The notes: generated from the letters alone by a model not told the origin. Counted from the first letter of the stretch, positions 1 through 14,289 are shown. The stretch: 64,000 nucleotides of DNA from Viola odorata (GCA_963691705.1 OY829545.1:45495475-45559474); one strand, 5' to 3'. Translations and numbers: made by a program.

Positions 1-533
1 TATCAAAAGCTCCAATCTCTTCCTAAGTACTGCTTTTAGGAAAGCAAATCTCAATCTAGCTAACTGTCGTTCGCTCGCATACATCCAGCATCCGATCTCT
101 ACACCATAATGTACAAACAGTAAATTAACACAAAAAATTAACTACAGTTTACAGTACTCATCAAATAATGTACCTAGTATTCCAGCAGGAAAGGTGGCAA
201 TGGCTATGTACCAGTACCACACGTATGGAACCACCTACACATGTAAATGTAAAAATCGTGGGATTCTTGTGGGGTTTTAGTGATCGATATAAATAAAGAG
301 TGAATTGTAAGTTGACATTCATAAAGTAAAGGAGATCGAATTACTCTATCAAGAGGGGATCGGATTAATTAATTAACAATTTAACAGTTTAAAGTATAAA
401 CCGCGGTTGTAGCACTGATCTACAATCATATACGTATAGTACTAATATAAAATGATGACTAAGAATACTGAATGACTCACACAACCTATCAACTGATCGT
501 ATATGAGATGAGATATAGAATAGAGTTAATTAC
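1..533 (-). other. Intron 1 and downstream part of the ABCB gene, no second exon seen
   Basis: This stretch follows the splice donor of the ABCB first exon on the minus strand and is AT-rich. I see no open frame resembling the next transmembrane segments of an ABCB protein, so it is most simply the first intron, with the rest of the gene beyond the window's left edge. Confidence 0.5.
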
Positions 534-800
534 CTTGTAGATGGCTTTAACCATGGCATCGTCGTTGTTGATGTTGTTCCCAAATGCATTGAGGGCTTTC
601 CCAAGCAACAAATATCCAACGGGAAGAGCCATCCCATGAACAATAGACCCTAATGCTCCCAATCCCATCAAACACCAATCCATTCCATCAGCATAGCTCA
701 GCAGCTTATGGAATGGGAAATCTTCTTCTTCTTTTTCTTCTTCTTCTTCCACCGCTTCGACCTCCTTTTTCTTCATCTCCATATTTTCTCCAGCCACCAT
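534..800 (-). CDS. ABC transporter B family (MDR/P-glycoprotein type), first coding exon only
   Basis: Full-size ABCB proteins are plasma-membrane ATP-driven exporters; some plant members move auxin or secondary metabolites. The 89 codons here run from an ATG to a clean donor (AAG|GTAATT) on the minus strand. Residues 1-26 are very rich in Glu and Lys, as is common before the first transmembrane domain in this family. The motif FPFHKLLSYADGMDW follows, then a hydrophobic first membrane segment (LMGLGALGSIVHGMALPVGY) and the conserved stretch LLLGKALNAFG. Family proteins are about 1,250 residues, so this is roughly 7% of the product, and the two ATPase domains lie outside the window. A second Met at residue 7 is a possible alternative start. 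A hAT element sits about 150 bp upstream of the ATG. The substrate cannot be inferred from this piece. Confidence 0.85.
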
Positions 801-1025
801 TGTTCTTTCTTAATTATTGAAAATATATAATTATTTTCAAGATCTATATCCATAATTCCATGCACAATGTGTATAAATACCGAGTGACAAACAAAGAAAA
901 GAATATATTCCCTTTCTAAATGACGAGTGCAATGCATACTTGCTCTTGGTTGCATCCAGGGACGGATCCATTCCAGGCCAAAAACACTTAATATATGTAA
1001 GTAGATGAGAAGTTATCTCAATAAT

Positions 1026-1095
1026 GGTCCATAGCTCAGCAGTAGAGCACGTAACTACTTAACAATAAGTCCCCGGTTCGAATCCAGTGAGGCAC
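1026..1095 (+). other. tRNA-like segment with Pol III A and B boxes (tRNA pseudogene or SINE head)
   Basis: The segment contains an A-box-like TAGCTCAGCAG with a good D-stem (GCTC/GAGC) and a perfect B box, GGTTCGAATCC, at 1075-1085. The anticodon loop would read TTAACAA. The 5' end (GGTCCAT) does not pair with the 3' end, so an acceptor stem cannot form and a functional tRNA is unlikely. It is probably tRNA-derived repeat sequence inserted in or carried by the hAT element. Confidence 0.5.
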
Positions 1096-1176
1096 TTTCA
1101 TGTTATTGCTTATTTATTGGTTTTCATGTTATTGCTTATTTATTGGTTTTCATGTTATTGCTTATTTATTGGTTTT
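1096..1176 (+). repeat. Tandem triplication of a 26-bp unit
   Basis: Three identical copies of a 26-bp unit containing CATGTTATTGCTTATTTATT start at 1096, 1122 and 1148, directly after the tRNA-like segment. Identity between copies suggests recent slippage. There are no unique spacers, so it is not an interspaced array. Confidence 0.9.
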
Positions 1177-1879
1177 CCCCTCTTCTACCCTAACGAACAA
1201 AACACAAGTCAGAATTCTTTTTTTTTCTTCTCTTATTCATTTATTAATTCAATTCACCCCTTTTTTAAGCTTAAAAAATTATGACAATCCCTAAAAAAAT
1301 AATTGATTTGTTACTAATTTATCAATTATTCTCTATTTTACCCTTTAGAAATAAATTTCATATTGATTATAATATTAATAATTATAGTCTACTTTTCGCT
1401 CAAAAATAAATAGATCGAGAAACAAACTGGTACATTTTAACCAATCTTGTCCATTAAAAAAATTAAGTGGTTAAGATAGTATTGAGGCCAATTAATTATG
1501 AAAGGAATTAAAATCTCTATTAATTGTGATAAATATTTTCATTATAGAAAAATTAAATCTCTAACAACTTATTCCTATCTCCATCTTCCTATGATTAAAT
1601 TTTGTGATAATAAAAACTAAAAAAATCAAGTGATAATAAACTGGATTTTTTAAAAAGATCTTATTTTTACAATATTTCACGAACTTTTAATTATTATTTC
1701 TTAGATTTTTTTAATTAAGAGACTAAAATGAAATCTTCGGTAAAATTTTAAACCTCTTAACTATCATTTTGGTTAAAACTAATGGAGTTACAATTCTATC
1801 TAACGTTGAAAATATTAATGGCAAAGTTGATTAATTGGTATATCAGTAAAAAATTGGGCGGCAAAATTATCTAATCAAA

Positions 1880-2068
1880 ATTGCGACAGTGGAAATGACT
1901 TTTTCTTATATGAGCATTGTGAAGAATCGACTTCGGAACCGTATGGGAGATGATATGTTAAATGATTGTTTGATTACTTTTGTTGAAAAAGAAATTTTTG
2001 ATAGTGTGGAGAATGAAAGAATCATACAAGGATATCAAAAAATAAAAACTCATAAAGAACAATTGTAA
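1880..2068 (+). pseudogene. hAT transposase C-terminal (dimerisation) domain remnant
   Basis: The frame reads IATVEMTFSYMSIVKNRLRN, then MGDDMLNDCLITF and VEKEIFDSVENERII, and ends at a TAA after KEQL. This is the hATC dimerisation region found at the C-terminus of plant hAT transposases. Nothing resembling the catalytic core or zinc finger lies upstream within the element, so only the tail survives. The open frame from about 1880 to the stop is unbroken. It is encoded left to right, towards the right-hand terminus. Confidence 0.75.
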
Positions 2069-2323
2069 AAAGTACGTATATTGTATAAATTCGAATGTAT
2101 AATTAATTTTTTTCTATATTGTCTTCTTATTTATTTTTTTTGTTAAGTTTATCTAAATATTTGTTATTTAGCGACGGATATAAATACTCTTAAACATTTT
2201 TCCAATTTTTTGTTCAGCTCGATTGTCTTCCCTTTAAAATACAAAAAAATAAAAATTCGGGGGCGCTGCCCCCGAACCCCCGCCCCCCTTGAATTCTAAT
2301 CCTAGATCCGTCCTGGTTGCATC

Positions 2324-3370
2324 TACATATATATATATATATGCCTTATTTATTCATGACAGCAAGTTAGCGAGCCTGCAACTTCGCATAAAACATGCAC
2401 AACCATCCAAACACATGGACCTTTTGTTCCCACGGGAATATATTAATTAATTACTTGCATATATCTTAATTAGTTTAATTACTTCATTTTTAGGCCGCTG
2501 GATTTGATATTAATCAGAATTTAATCCGCACCGAATCTGAAATAAATTGATAAGTAAATCTTGTTCGTGGCATAGACGGGACGGAAATTCTTCAGTTAAT
2601 TCGTGACAGAAATTTTAGTCCCGAATCAATAGAAAAAATTCTCATCCCATTCTTACATTTAGACTGTACTGTTAAATTTAAGTGTTCATATATTTAGGTG
2701 ATTTTGGGGTTATTCTTGTGTCAGTATTACTTATAGTATTTTTTTTCTTCTTACTTTTACATTATTACATATAATTATTGGCATATGTAAATGTAAATAA
2801 CAATACCTGTATAATTTTGGAAATTCGGGAATCCCAAATCAATCTTAAAAATTATCGTCCCATCCTGCATAACATTCGAGAATTTTTCATCCTTCCGTCC
2901 CGTTCCAAATTAGAAAATATCGGGATAGAATTCGAAAGTTTCGGTCTGTTTCCCGAATAATGATCACTCCTAGCGTAGGCACTATTTGCGAAACCTTCTT
3001 AAAAAAATTAATTTTTTTACTCTGTTTATTTTATTTAAAAAATGTATTTTCTCTTTACTTTCCGTTTATTTCTTTAATCTGTAATTAATTGCGTGCAATT
3101 ACATCACCATATTACTTTGCGGTATTATTATTCGTAAACGATGAGAAAAATCAAACAATCATAACATAATTCTAGTGATTTTAACATTTTTTTTGGATTT
3201 AATGTGTCCACAAATGATTGATCCCTTCTATTTTAGGTTATATTTTTTGTTTTTATTTGAATAATTAAATAATGTAAAATTACATGCAAGTCACAAGATT
3301 AGTAAAATAGTTACTAAAAATGTTAATACACTTAGCAATACTCTATCATATAACACTAAAAATGAGAACC
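2324..3370. other. Intergenic, AT-rich, no gene seen
   Basis: Contains a short (AT)n run at about 2326-2341 and otherwise low-complexity AT-rich sequence. I see no coherent coding frame on either strand. Confidence 0.6.
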
Positions 3371-3952
3371 TAGAGAGGGTCCAAGTTATAATGATCTGCA
3401 CAACGAAGATGTTCTTAGCGACACCAAACCAGCACGACGAAATATAAGAAAACTATAAGAAGAAAGAGTGTCATCCTAAATTGTTTGAAAACACCACCTT
3501 CAGCATAGGGATAGAGGGGCCAGATCCATTTCATAAAGCTGGATTCTCATCAATCACAACCTCCACAAAAGCAGGAGAATCAAAATCTAAGACATCCCAT
3601 GATCAACTCCTCAATGGAAACTATTGCACACAAATATCCAGAAGACGGCGGTTCGCTAAGTTTAGACTTTCTCAGCTGGAAATTTAAATATGATAAGACT
3701 GCTACTAATAACTAATCATAGAAAAGTGCGTGAGAGTACAATCAGCTTCAACACAACTGCCAAACTCGAGCTCTCTTGGTGTTCGTCAGGGGAAGACAAA
3801 AAAGAAGAGAGAAACAGTGGTTGCACCATTTACTCTTGGTGATTGGAGACTAAATTGTTGGGCGCCTTCGGTCACCAATTCGCAAAATTGAAGGATACCT
3901 CTCAAGCAGATGATGTCTGATACCATAGACTCCCGTAGCATCAGAAGCTACA
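3371..3952 (-). other. Probable 3' UTR of the MSI1 gene
   Basis: This is the sequence downstream of the MSI1 stop codon on the minus strand. It is less AT-rich than the flanking spacer and lacks long frames, as expected for transcribed 3' sequence. The polyadenylation site cannot be placed by eye. Confidence 0.4.
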
Positions 3953-5931
<1,979 letters not shown>

Positions 5932-5937
5932 TTATTC

Positions 5938-6538
5938 CTGCCGAAAAGAGGAAACATGGCAATAACCATATTAGATTTGCTACAAAATTGGTAACCTTAT
6001 CAATATCCACAGCTGTATTCAAGATTTCATCAAACAATCAAAACTCCATCTCGCATTCTTATCGAACCATTGATTTAACCCTATCATTTCAACGGAACTC
6101 CCATATTCACTATTTTTTTTACTCAAGTTCACGAAACTGGGCAAAAACAACATAGCTACATAATTCGGGTGCTTATCCTCCATTCTCCCAATTTTCTTCT
6201 CCTCTCCTTCCATCTTTTCTGCCAAATTCCAAAAAAGCAGAATCAACACCCCCAAATCATTTGAAACAAAATACCAGCAAAAGATGGTCACTGCAAGATG
6301 GTGTAAGAAGGAAGAATCTTTATACAAGTAATATGTTTTATTCTTCTCAATCAAAAGCATAACCAACCAACCAATTCTTAGAAAAATATACAGGAATGAA
6401 ATACCAAAAAATTTCAGAGTCCATACTACTCGAGATGCTTTAAGAAGTGATTTCCATGAAAAAAACGAAAAAGAAGAAGGAAAAGAAAAAAGAAACAACA
6501 AGAAACGAAGAGAAGGTATTGAGGTGTGTTACACTTAC
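5938..6538 (-). other. Probable intron in the MSI1 5' UTR
   Basis: On the minus strand a donor (CCT|GTAAGT, GT at 6538-6537) and an acceptor after a pyrimidine-rich tract (TTTCGGCAG, ending 5938) bracket 601 bp upstream of the MSI1 ATG at 5895. The interval has no conserved coding frame. The open frames here look fortuitous and are rich in Phe/Leu or Lys/Glu. Transcript data would be needed to confirm it. Confidence 0.5.
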
Positions 6539-6689
6539 AGGTAACAGAAGTACGAGAAGAAGATGGGGATCCGGTCAGAAGAGATTGTTCTCTTCACAAA
6601 CGCAGCAGCAGCTGCCTTGGACTTCACTTTCTTACTTGTGCAAAGAAACCATTCAACGATGTTTGTCTCACTTTACATTTGTGATCCTG

Positions 6690-9000
6690 TAGATTTCGCT
6701 TCTCCAACATCTTAATGAGTTAATATTTTAAAATAAATAATAATAATATCAACTTCGCATTTGTATGAAACAATCAAATCTTCACAATTATTTATAATTT
6801 TATAAAATTAAACTACATTTTTTTTTTGAAAATTCCATATTTAACGATTTAACAAATCACACTTTAATTTTGAAATTAGCTTAAAACTTATTTGCTCCTT
6901 TTAATACGGAGTTATATTTAGCCGACGTTGAAACTTAAATAATAAAAAATAAAATCAAAATGTTTCTTTTTATTTTCTTTTTTTTATTTCCTTACTCAGA
7001 TTGAAACATGACAATAAAAAAAATAGAAAATCAATCCCATATTAGGATGAACTAAATAGATTTTAAGTCAATTTTGAAATTAGGATACGATATGTTAAAA
7101 TTGATAAACGCGGGGTTCAATTGATTTAAATATAAACATAAGGTGTGATCTGAACATGGTACAAATACACGATTGATATTATAATTTTTCCTATTATTAT
7201 TATTATTAGATCCTTTCAAATTTATCCGTTGATTATTTGAAGGATTAGATAGGAATCATGAAATCTTTCCCAATGTAACTAGTTAAGTTCTTATAAAACT
7301 TCTTTCGGACGAGTTGAATTAGTATTGGTAGATTTCAGGATTAACCCTAAAGAACCCTCATAATTGTGTCACAGTTTTCTATGAGTGTATGAAACCCTAA
7401 GACACTAGAACCACGTTATAAAATTGAAGCTCCGCAGTCCGCACACTATGCAAAGATGGGTCGGCTAATGATGCTAAATAAAATGCATAATTTAGCATAG
7501 TTCATTAGTATGAATGAGATTTAAGGAGTGATGGATAATCAAACTCACAATTCGACGGCACTAGATTGGGGCGGCCCATGGGTCTGACTGGGTTAGCCCA
7601 TATTGACCTAGGCTTGGCCAACGTTGATCAGATCAAACCCAAACCCAATGGGCTTGGGTATACATCCGAGTCTAATGATAAATTTGTAAATCTAACTCAA
7701 TTTAATATGCGTTCTACTAGACATGAAAGTTGGAAGTTATTTGATTATGATTATGGATTTAACTACTTGAAATTGGTTATTTGATTATGTTTATGTTTTT
7801 TATATTGCAAACCTGCAAATTTTGTCTTCCAGATAAAAAGATGGTTTCTACCCCTTCTTGATTTGTTTTGTTATTTTCTGCTAGGCCCAGTGGGCTAGAT
7901 TTATGAAAAAAATTAAAATGCTTATTTAAGGGGGTTTTGGGCTGGTTCAGCCCAACTAATGCCCAGGTCTACTCACAGTCACAACGTATGACATTAGAGA
8001 TTAAAGATCTTTTTTTCGAAAATTGTCATCATCGGTTTTTAAGCAAGTCAAGAACAACCAAGTCTTCGAGCAATTGAAGAAGATATACCTCCAATCAAGC
8101 ATAGTGCTTGGAGATTGAAGAAATACCTTTCGTAAATTGTTTGATCCATCAAGATATTTTTTTAAGATAGAAATAAAGGACAATTATCTTTTGTGAAGAA
8201 TATACAAAGACGGTCATAATCAATAAAACTGTTTATTTGATAAGTACCCCATGTTATATCAGTTAAAATTAACACTTTTTTATTTTTATATAAAAAGGTA
8301 CTAAATGATAAATAGCAGATGTAACAAAGTACCTTCCTAAACACTTTCTAAGCTAGCAATGCCTCTGCTATTGTGAACACAACCTCGCATGGATTGCTGA
8401 TTCCAACACAACCTCGCATGCAATACAACCTGTTGAGAGAATTACATCATATTTTACATGCTGCAGTTAATGGTCTTTGGTAAAAAATCCTATACCATTT
8501 TCTCATGGGTGGTGGCATACTATATTATATAGTGGTGCAAAGTTTGTGCACCGACCAAGAGCATTGGTTGGCTCAATTAATTAGGATGGGCTATGGCACC
8601 TTATATAATTTGACCATGATACATGCACTCGTGGCTATAAATATGCATGTGTTGCCAAGTGGAGCAAGTTGGTCATGGAACTAAGTCCCATGGTGTGCGA
8701 TTTGAGTAAAAAAAGAAGAGGTTCAATACTCCATATAATTTAGTTTCTATTTAAGGAGTGAAGTTAGTTTAGCGCACTTGATTGTAACTTCCAAAATTTA
8801 GTTTAGCCTCTTTTTTAATGACGATAAATATATTTCATTTGGAAATATTTCGGGTAATGAGTTGAGATTAACTATTTTGTAATTCTTCGCTCATTTTTCT
8901 TGAATTGTGAAATTCTCATTTATCTTTGCTCCTAAATATAGCCAAATTGGCGAACCATGTAAAATTCCTTTATATTCTTGTTCGTTGTTTTATCTATTTT
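6690..9000. other. Intergenic, AT-rich, with a possible degenerate MITE at about 7562-7971
   Basis: No gene is seen. About 7562-7971 is G/C-richer and has weakly matching ends: TAGA..GGGGCGGCCCA at the left, and on the other strand TAGACCTGGGCAT from the right. This could be an old inverted-repeat element, but I could not find a target duplication. Confidence 0.4.
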
Positions 9001-9005
9001 TCAGT

Positions 9006-9735
9006 CTAGTTCAGTTTCACAATTTGCAAGAATATTTGGTATACTGATCCTGGGCAGGTTATGTCCCAACAAATGGCAGCGGGAATCAACAAATGATTAT
9101 TATTTCTTAACACAACCACTATTTGAAATTTTGAATCATCCAAGATACCAGGCTTAAGAAGGAACTCCCTTGATGGCACCCGATCTTGCATCAATAGCCA
9201 TATGAACATTGAAATCCAAAAAGGGACAACATCCAGCCACACCGCAAGAAGAACCCAATGGAGATGAGACATACCACCAGTATAACGAATGGCCATGTCT
9301 TCGCAAAGGATTGCGGCAGAGAATTCATGTCTAACTAGAAGTCTTCGAGGGAGAAGTAAAGAAGGTAGGACACAGTTCCAACTCTTCTGTAGATAAGGTC
9401 GACAATCAGTAATGTTGTAGGAGTCCTCCGCCAGCATCGTTGCTTGCCCAGATGGCGTCCTCTTAATTGAAGGATTGGCCAAGAAGGTGGCAAAGAGAAA
9501 TGTATGTCCGATGATAGGATTCTGCCAACCAGGTTGCTCGTTTTGACCAAGAGGCCAACCAAGAAAGGTGTCTGCTCACATCTTGTCCAAAATTTGACTC
9601 GATTCTCTCCTTTTTGCTTACTTTCTCTCCAAATTTATTTCCTGCGATAATCATGGACTTCATACTGAAATCAATAAAATTGTCATTCAAAAATGCATGA
9701 AAACAAGTGGTAAAACCACTACAATTTAAGCTCAA
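9006..9735 (-). pseudogene. Unrecognised possible gene fragment, frames overlapping
   Basis: Three overlapping minus-strand frames (9735-9463, 9562-9335 and 9482-9006) are less AT-biased than their surroundings. The last includes a hydrophobic stretch (WVLLAVWLDVVPFWISMFIW). I do not recognise any domain. No splice structure joins the frames convincingly. This may be a decayed membrane-protein fragment or chance open frames, and no function is proposed. Confidence 0.2.
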
Positions 9736-9740
9736 TGAAG

Positions 9741-10328
9741 GAGCCTAAAATTCTAAGAAAAAAATGAGATCATATTTATGCGAAAAATTGGAGAAAGAAT
9801 AGAGAGGGATTAATCTCATTTGTAATTAAATGTTCTGAATTTGTATCATAAATGTCATAGTAAATTTCGTATATTTTTAATTGGTTCGAATCAACATCAC
9901 CCTGATCAAATTAATTAGTATATTTTAACAAATTAAAATAATTAGTGATTGATAAAATAATTAAATAACTTAATAATATTTTTTATCATTTTTTAATTTT
10001 CTAACTATTAAAAAGATCAAAATTGCAACTTTATTTCAGGCTTATATTGCAAATTTCAAGAGTATTGGGTTCAAAGTGGGAGATTTTGTAAACTTTAGGG
10101 TTTCTTTATATAGTTTACCTAAAAATATATTTAATTTTTTAATATTGATTTTTCAATTAAGTAATGCACTTTTATTTCTATTATTAAATGACCATTTATT
10201 TAATTAATAAATAATTATTATATACGTAATTTTGGTGAGAATTTAAAATCAGTAAATAATTTATCATAGAAAAGTATACTTAGTATTGTGAGTTAAGAAA
10301 GTTAGCAAAAATAAATTATATTTATATA

Positions 10329-10331
<3 letters not shown>
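9741..10331. other. AT-rich spacer, nothing recognised
   Basis: Low-complexity AT-rich sequence with no coherent frame. It forms the target-side flank of the LINE. Confidence 0.6.

Positions 10332-10381
<50 letters not shown>
10332..10381. repeat. (TA)n microsatellite
   Basis: About 25 uninterrupted TA dinucleotides lie just outside the 3' end of the LINE insertion. Confidence 0.95.
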
Positions 10382-10383
<2 letters not shown>

Positions 10384-10705
10384 AAATGACTTAATATTAA
10401 AGTTATAAATAATGAGTGTATATTTTTATTTTTTTTTAATAAGCAGAGATTATATTAGAAACCAGTCATGAAGATCATGACGAACATAACAAAAGTCAGC
10501 TGTCCAAGCTAGGCAGCACAAGCAGAAAACGAAACCAACAAACTAAGAAAGTAAGAAAGATAAACCTTCGGGCTCAGGAAACAACAACCTGACTACTAAA
10601 AAGCCAAGCCGGAGTCTGCATCATATCAGCTAGACTAAAAGCAAATGAATGATCCTTACTCTTCAGCCACCAATGCCATAAGTAGAATATCATATTCACA
10701 CACTG

Positions 10706-13700
10706 TCATTCCGTTACCTCTTTCTGCCTAAAGACCTTCGCATTCCGGCGTTTCCACAGGGACCAAATCACCGCGTAGAATAGAGTTGCCCATTGCCTGC
10801 CAGAGAGCTTGTCGTGGCTTGGAAGATAATGTCCCCAAGATCTCCAAAGACCCGCGAGATCGCGAGGTTGGCACCACACCACCCGAAGCCAACGCATGAT
10901 CAACTCCCAAACCCTCCTGGCCACCGCACATCCTAGGAAGAGATGAGTAGCATCTTCCGAGCTGTTATTACACATTGGATAGTTATTTTGATCTTCCGTG
11001 ATCATGTTACGTCTCTCTAAGAACGTCCTGGTCACTATTCTTCCCCTCAAAGATAGCCACAAGAAAAACTCAACCCGAAACGGAACCAGCCCCGTCCAAC
11101 AGGACCGAAGCAGGGGTATGGAATCGTACCTTGTTGCCTCCCATTTCTTATACCCCGAATGCACCGAGTATTTCCCGGTTTGTTCGAGATCCCAACGGAG
11201 CACATCCTGGTGCCCCCCTACGCGGAGCTGGCAACCGATCACGTAAGCTCGCCCACTCCTCATTCTCCCACTCAAACAGCCCGCGCCTCCACTCTCTATG
11301 CCACTCCCAGACCGTCCTTTCCCAATGGCCGAAATCCTTGACAGTCCCCTGCTGAGCTTTCGATAAATGGTACAACCTCGGATGAAGCAAGGCCAATGAC
11401 TGTTTAGCAGCCCACGGATCCCACCAAAAGCTCGTGTCTTTGCCCTCTCCAAGCTTAAGCGTCAAGTGTTCAGTCCATAGGTCAAAAAAATCACTACCCC
11501 CCCACATAGTTGAATGGTATCGCTCCAAATAGGAGACATATGCTTCTCCCGCTCCTTCCATAGGTCGCCAATAGACCTCAAATTATATTGCTTGCGAACT
11601 ATCTCTGCCCATAACTTACCGTTGCCCTGAACCACCTCCCAGACCCATTTGAAGAGTAAGGTCACGTTCCTGTCTTGCAATCTCCCTATTCCCAGCCCCC
11701 CGTGTGTCGTAGATCTCGTCACTTCCTCCCACTTCACCTTGCTCAACCCTCTTTTATCGTCCTTCCCACTCCATAAAAATCGCCGCATCACACCCTCACA
11801 TTGCTTGACCACCGCTGTAGGCATCCTGTAAATCGACATGTTATAGATGGGAATGCTAGCTAACGCCGATTTGATCAAAGTCACCTGCCCCCCCCCCCCC
11901 CCCACAGACAGAAGATGACCCTTCCAAGTGGACAACTTTTTCCTAAGCTTCTAAACCAAGAACTACCACCCTGCTATCCTACGCGGCTTAAAGCCAACCA
12001 TAGAACCCAAGTACTTGAAAGGGAGGGCTTCATACTTACATCCTGCCCGCGAAGTTAGAATCCCACCAATTTGATCACTCAAATTCACCCCCACTAGGGT
12101 ACTTTTGTGGAAATTAACCCGAAGGCCAGAAAAAGCATCAAACCACCTCAATGTTCCTTTCACCCCCTGAATTTCAGCCTCACTATTATTCACGAAAACC
12201 AAGGTGTCATCAGCAAACTGAAGGTGGCTCAGCTGCCACTCAGCCTCCACATTACCTACCCCACCCAGAATCCCCACTTCCTCTGCTTTAACGAATAACC
12301 GATGTAACCCCTCAGCCGCAATGTTAAAGAGAAATGGGGACATAGAACACCCCTGCCGAAGACCTCTCGCCACCCCAAATTGGCCCGACGGCGATCCATT
12401 CACTAGCACAGAGACCCTGTTAGTGCTAATACACTACCGAACCCAACCCCTCCACTTCTCTCCGAACCCCATGTGTCTCATCACATCCTCCATGTACTCC
12501 CATTCAACGGAGTCATAAGTCTTTTCGAAGTCTAGCTTGAAAAGCAGCCCCTGCTGCTTGGTCACCTGCAAATGATGGACCACCTCACTCACTGTCATGA
12601 CACAATCCAAGGTTTGGCGCCCTTTAATGAAGCCGTGTTGGACCTCGCTGACGATTGATGTAATGACCTCACTGAGCCGCTTAGCCATAATCTTGGAGAC
12701 AATCTTGTAGTAGCTGCTAACCAGACTGATCGGCCTGAACTCACAGAACTGTTTAGCTTCAGGTATCTTCGGAATGAGCGATGAGTTTGCCCCGGCCGGT
12801 AGCTTCCCTGTTCTGAAGAATTCCTGAATCAACCTGCAGTAATCTCCTCCAATGATTCCCCACGCCTTTTGCAGAAAGCGCAAGGCGAATCCATCCGGTC
12901 CTGGGGATTTCCGCCCGTCACACCCTTTAACCGCCTCCCAAATTTCAGCCGGCGTGACCTCCTTTTCCAACCCTGTTGCTTCCTCATCACTTAACTTGGA
13001 GAACCCCAAATCCTGGATCCTAGGCCTGTCCCAGCTAACTGACCAGAAAAAAGCCTCATAGTACTGCGAAGCAGCACTCTTGATCTCCGCCGGGGTCTTG
13101 AGAGTAGAGGTAGGAGTCACAATCTCTCTAATGGTATTTCTCCTCATATCTATCTTTGCTATCCTATGAAAGTATCCTGTATTCCTATCCCCGTGGACAT
13201 TCCATGTAACTCTGTTCTTTTGCTGCCAGAATCTATCCACCCGATCCTGTTGTTCTCATAACTTACTGCGAATGGTGAAAAACTCTTCCTGTTCCGCCTG
13301 ATTCATGGGGCGGTCATCCGCCCTGCGATCCATTGCCTCATAACTCGCCTGAAGATCTCTCAGGCTAGTCTCAATGTTGCCAAACATTTTCCTATTCCAA
13401 AAGCGAATTCTCTTCTTCAAGAATCGCATTTTACGGACCATGCTGAAGTTCCCAGGAAATTCAGCTCCTGCCTCCAACCACCATCCCTCAACCAATTTTC
13501 TGAACTCATTGTCTTCCCACCAGACCGCTTGGTCTCGGAACGGCTTCGGCCCCCAATCCATCTTATCCCGACGAAGGATCAGAGGCGCATGATCTGACCC
13601 ATTCTTGTCAAGGGACGAAAGCTCGCAATGCTGAATACAACCGAGCCAACCAGCTTGCACGAACACTCTATCTATCTTGCTCCTGCTGATGGTATTCGAC

Positions 13701-14257
13701 CAAGTAAACCGCCTACCAACCAGCGGTATGTCTTGCAGCCTACAACGGTCTACCCAACTTTGGAAATCCATCATACCCTTCGAGTAACCTCCTCCATGTA
13801 AGCGGTCGGACGGGGTCAAGATCTCATTAAAGTCACCTGCAACCAACACAGGGTGACTCGAACTCTCTATTTTCGAACCCAACGACTCCCACAGCTGCTC
13901 ACGGAGCGCAGCAGTGTTAGGAGCATATACATTCAAAACAACACACCTCAAATGATTCTCTGTGAGCTCACCCTCAAGCCAGATATACTTGTTCCCCACC
14001 TTCGAATGATCCAACTGAAAAGCTTTATAATCCCACATCGAAATCAACCCCCCTGATCTACCTACCGCCGGCGCTGAAGCCCATTTAGTATCATTGTCCC
14101 CCCCTAACCCATGTATAAGGAAGTCATCCACCACGTCCCTTTTACTCTCTTGCAGGAGGCAAAACGGCACTTGATCACCCCGAAACATATTTTTGATGAA
14201 GCATTGCTTCCTACTCGACAAAAGACCCCTACAGTTCCACGAAAAGATGTGCACCAT
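10706..14257 (-). pseudogene. LINE ORF2: endonuclease, reverse transcriptase and zf-RVT region, broken
   Basis: ORF2 makes the nick and copies the RNA during target-primed reverse transcription. The N-terminal part (14257-13256) is an AP-endonuclease-like domain starting MVHIFSWNCRGLLSSRKQ. It includes LLQESKRD, VLNVYAPNTAA, VAGDFNEIL and SKIDRVFV, and ends with the SDHAPL motif. The RT follows (13240-11462), with KSPGPDGFALRFLQKAWG, IPKIPEAKQFCEFRPISL, GLRQGCSMSPFLFNI and the catalytic FADD box (QFADDTLVFV). The last part is the zf-RVT-like region (WTGLVPFRVEFFLWLSLRGR). In-frame stops lie at 13256-13258 and 12434-12436, and two more lie near 11950-11965. There is a frameshift at a C-run near 11504-11510 and a return shift near 11220-11260. 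A 16-C run at 11888-11903 expands a glycine stretch without shifting the frame. Confidence 0.9.
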
Positions 14258-14289
14258 TGGACTACTGTAGAACCCGCCCCTCCCACAAC

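Larger units (their letters stand above)
957..2315 (+). mobile_element. hAT-superfamily DNA transposon, internally decayed
   Basis: The ends are CAGGGACGG... and ...CCGTCCTG, imperfect terminal inverted repeats of the hAT type. The element is flanked by a perfect 8-bp duplication, GTTGCATC, at 949-956 and 2316-2323, which is the hAT target-site length. Inside, a remnant of the transposase C-terminus (1880-2068) is still readable; the rest is AT-rich and non-coding. A tRNA-like segment and a 26-bp triplication lie near the left end. At 1.36 kb with no complete transposase, the element cannot move by itself. It lies between the ABCB start codon and whatever is upstream, so it may affect that promoter; this is inference. 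Confidence 0.85.

Noticed and set aside
1026..1095. Functional tRNA gene (anticodon AAC)
   Set aside because: The acceptor stem cannot pair and the anticodon stem is weak, so it is treated as a pseudogene or SINE head.
1096..1176. Short repeats that could suggest a CRISPR-like array
   Set aside because: The copies are contiguous with no unique spacers and lie in plant DNA.
3481..3687. 68-codon plus-strand frame
   Set aside because: No ATG start and no domain, and it lies opposite the probable 3' UTR of MSI1.
6019..6692. Open frames on both strands upstream of MSI1
   Set aside because: Low-complexity composition, and they fit within a probable 5' UTR intron and leader.
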